A DNA stretch of 28,508 bases from contig CAYOSF010000023.1 in the NCBI GenBank assembly GCA_964406605.1, positions 1 through 28,508 of the forward strand, read 5' to 3'. Of this stretch, positions 27,509 through 28,508 are shown one piece after another. Under the pieces are notes generated by a model. It worked only from the letters and a program-made list of their open reading frames with translations, did no database searches and was not told the origin of the DNA. A program made the position numbers and the translations under genes. Every line of letters starts with the position of its first letter. The first letter of the stretch is position 1. Source of the stretch: CAYOSF01 sp964406605 (GTDB lineage Bacteria; Chloroflexota; Dehalococcoidia; DSTF01; RBG-16-68-14).

Positions 27509-28508
27509 CTATTCCTTGGGATTCACGGGGTTCTGTGCCGGGTGCGGCGACTCGCACGTGCTCCCGAACCGTCCGTAGACAAACTGCAGGTCCTTAATGT
27601 CGATGTCGCTGTCGCCCTGCGTACCGGAAGGCTCCAGGTTCATGAACTCACTGTACACCAGGTCCCCCTTCTCCGATCCCCAGCGGAATGCCACCGCCTG
27701 CGTGTCCAGTGCGTCCACCGAGCAGTTCGCCGTCACGTCACCCTCCAGATACCGGGCCGTCACGTCCGCGTCATCGCACGAGAGTAGCCCTATCGGATGC
27801 CCCTGCAGGTCGGCCAGCTCACACCCTACGTTGCTCAACTGCACCACCACACCGTTGTTCTGGTCAGGCTCCGCCTGCGAGTACAACTCCGGCTGCGGAC
27901 GCACCACAATGTCCGCCAGGTGCCGTCCCTCCGCCGTCTCCGTGTCCGGATAATTGTCCTTCCCCAGCGTGACACAGCCGATCCGCGCTACCCCCTCCAG
28001 TCCCGGCGCGGTCACAGCATCCTCAATGATGCACGTCATCCCTTCCGCCGCCGGACCCGGGTCGAGCTCCACGCACACCTTCGTCTCGTCGTAGTGCACC
28101 TCAAACTCGAACGCCCCCAACTCCTGCTGCTGCGACGGATCCTTCGGGTCCGGCGCCGCCGGGATCGGCACGCTCAGTTCCTCCGTCAGCAGCGCAACAT
28201 CGTTCCCAACCAGGCAGGTAGCCGGCGGAATCTTGCCGCCCTGGCGGGTGAGGAAGAGGTTCCGGAGTGCGGGCACCTTCTGCATCTGGGGATCCCCTCC
28301 AGGTGTCGCCGTCGCCCCTTCCGGCGTGTCCGTCGGAGTGTTCGTGGGCGTGTTGGTCCACGTCGGCGTGTTGGTCGGCGTGTCCAACGGCGTGTTCGTC
28401 GGCGTGTTGGTCCACGTCGGCGTGTTCGTCGGCGTGTCCAGCGGTGTGTTCGTCGGCGTATTGGTCCGGGTCGGTGTGTTCGTGGGCGTGTTGGTCGGTG
28501 TGTTCGTC
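27509..28508 (-). CDS. Secreted protein with cohesin-like region, dockerin-like end and TPTN linker (N-terminus outside window)
   Basis: The frame is open from the right window edge to a TAG at 27509-27511, so at least 332 residues of the C-terminal part are visible. In order, it has a Thr/Pro/Asn linker with 18-residue repeats, then a beta-rich region with GAFEFEVHYDETKVCVELDPG resembling a cohesin or related beta-sandwich. It ends in a dockerin-like pair of calcium-binding loops, GDVTANCSVDALDTQAVAFRWG and GDSDIDIKDLQFVYGRFG. Dockerins bind cohesins, often in cell-surface complexes, but in bacteria outside cellulose degraders their role is mostly unknown. A TTG inside the linker (28385-28387) could be misread as a start; the true start lies beyond the window. 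The product is probably exported, but its signal peptide is not visible. Confidence 0.75.
   Translation of the reverse strand, partial: TNTPTNTPTNTPTRTNTPTNTPLDTPTNTPTWTNTPTNTPLDTPTNTPTWTNTPTNTPTDTPEGATATPGGDPQMQKVPALRNLFLTRQGGKIPPATCLVGNDVALLTEELSVPIPAAPDPKDPSQQQELGAFEFEVHYDETKVCVELDPGPAAEGMTCIIEDAVTAPGLEGVARIGCVTLGKDNYPDTETAEGRHLADIVVRPQPELYSQAEPDQNNGVVVQLSNVGCELADLQGHPIGLLSCDDADVTARYLEGDVTANCSVDALDTQAVAFRWGSEKGDLVYSEFMNLEPSGTQGDSDIDIKDLQFVYGRFGSTCESPHPAQNPVNPKE
28323..28508 (-). repeat. Thr-Pro-Asn linker repeats, nested 12-bp and 54-bp periods
   Basis: The DNA repeats units like ACGAACACGCCG (TNTP) and a longer 54-bp unit encoding TNTPTNTPLDTPTNTPTW, present in two full copies plus part of a third before the window ends. 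It forms an extended extracellular linker. Confidence 0.88.

Noticed and set aside
28385..28387. TTG as start of the rightmost minus-strand gene
   Set aside because: The same frame stays open with the same linker repeats to the window edge, so the real start is further right.
28323..28508. Short direct repeats at the right edge resembling a CRISPR or satellite array
   Set aside because: They encode an in-frame Thr-Pro-Asn linker continuous with the downstream domain.

Overview
This is a high-GC bacterial window. It most likely comes from the Chloroflexota, probably a Dehalococcoidia-like lineage; this is inferred from gene content and style, not from a search. The clues are a 23S rRNA gene preceded only by tRNA-Ala and not linked to a 16S gene, an F420-dependent luciferase-like oxidoreductase, the tig-clpP-clpX order, a mitomycin-repair helicase/exonuclease pair, a four-domain S1 protein with a long acidic repeat tail, and secreted proteins with TPTN-type linkers and dockerin-like ends.

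Layout. Positions 1-2719 are a 23S rRNA gene on the minus strand, with its 3' end cut by the left window edge. A spacer of about 350 bp with strong hairpins and a candidate promoter separates it from tRNA-Ala(UGC) at 3067-3142. A divergent promoter region (about 3304-3347) leads rightward into mrfA (helicase) and mrfB (DEDDh exonuclease), which overlap. After these, on the same strand, come an M20 (ACY1L2-like) peptidase, an S9 prolyl-oligopeptidase-type peptidase, an SDR oxidoreductase, a DinB-fold protein with an internal tandem duplication, and an F420-type LLM oxidoreductase. These are followed by S1 and clpC, ending at a strong terminator shared with a convergent minus-strand gene for a small secreted, membrane- or wall-anchored protein (17835-18416).

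Right half. A 354-bp non-coding stretch precedes a GT39-like membrane glycosyltransferase. Next is a peptide-type ABC importer set (binding protein plus two permeases, no ATPase), whose first gene looks leaderless. Then come tig (own TATAAT promoter), clpP and clpX, closed by a perfect palindromic terminator. The last kilobase is the C-terminal part of a minus-strand secreted protein with a cohesin-like region, a dockerin-like end and TPTN linker repeats running off the right edge.

How the genes work together. The clearest functional theme is protein quality control: trigger factor folds nascent chains, and ClpC and ClpX (both with a ClpP-docking loop) feed the ClpP chamber. S1 and the rRNA/tRNA genes belong to translation, and MrfAB to DNA repair. 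The peptidases and the peptide-type importer could cooperate in peptide use, but this is inference from family and proximity only. No mobile element, CRISPR array or phage region was found. The more unusual signals are the unlinked 23S unit with an intervening-sequence-like helix 25, the DinB tandem duplication, the S1 tail repeats, the leaderless start, a repeat-like insertion inside the glycosyltransferase, a permease with extra membrane segments, and a possible LPPSG sorting signal.
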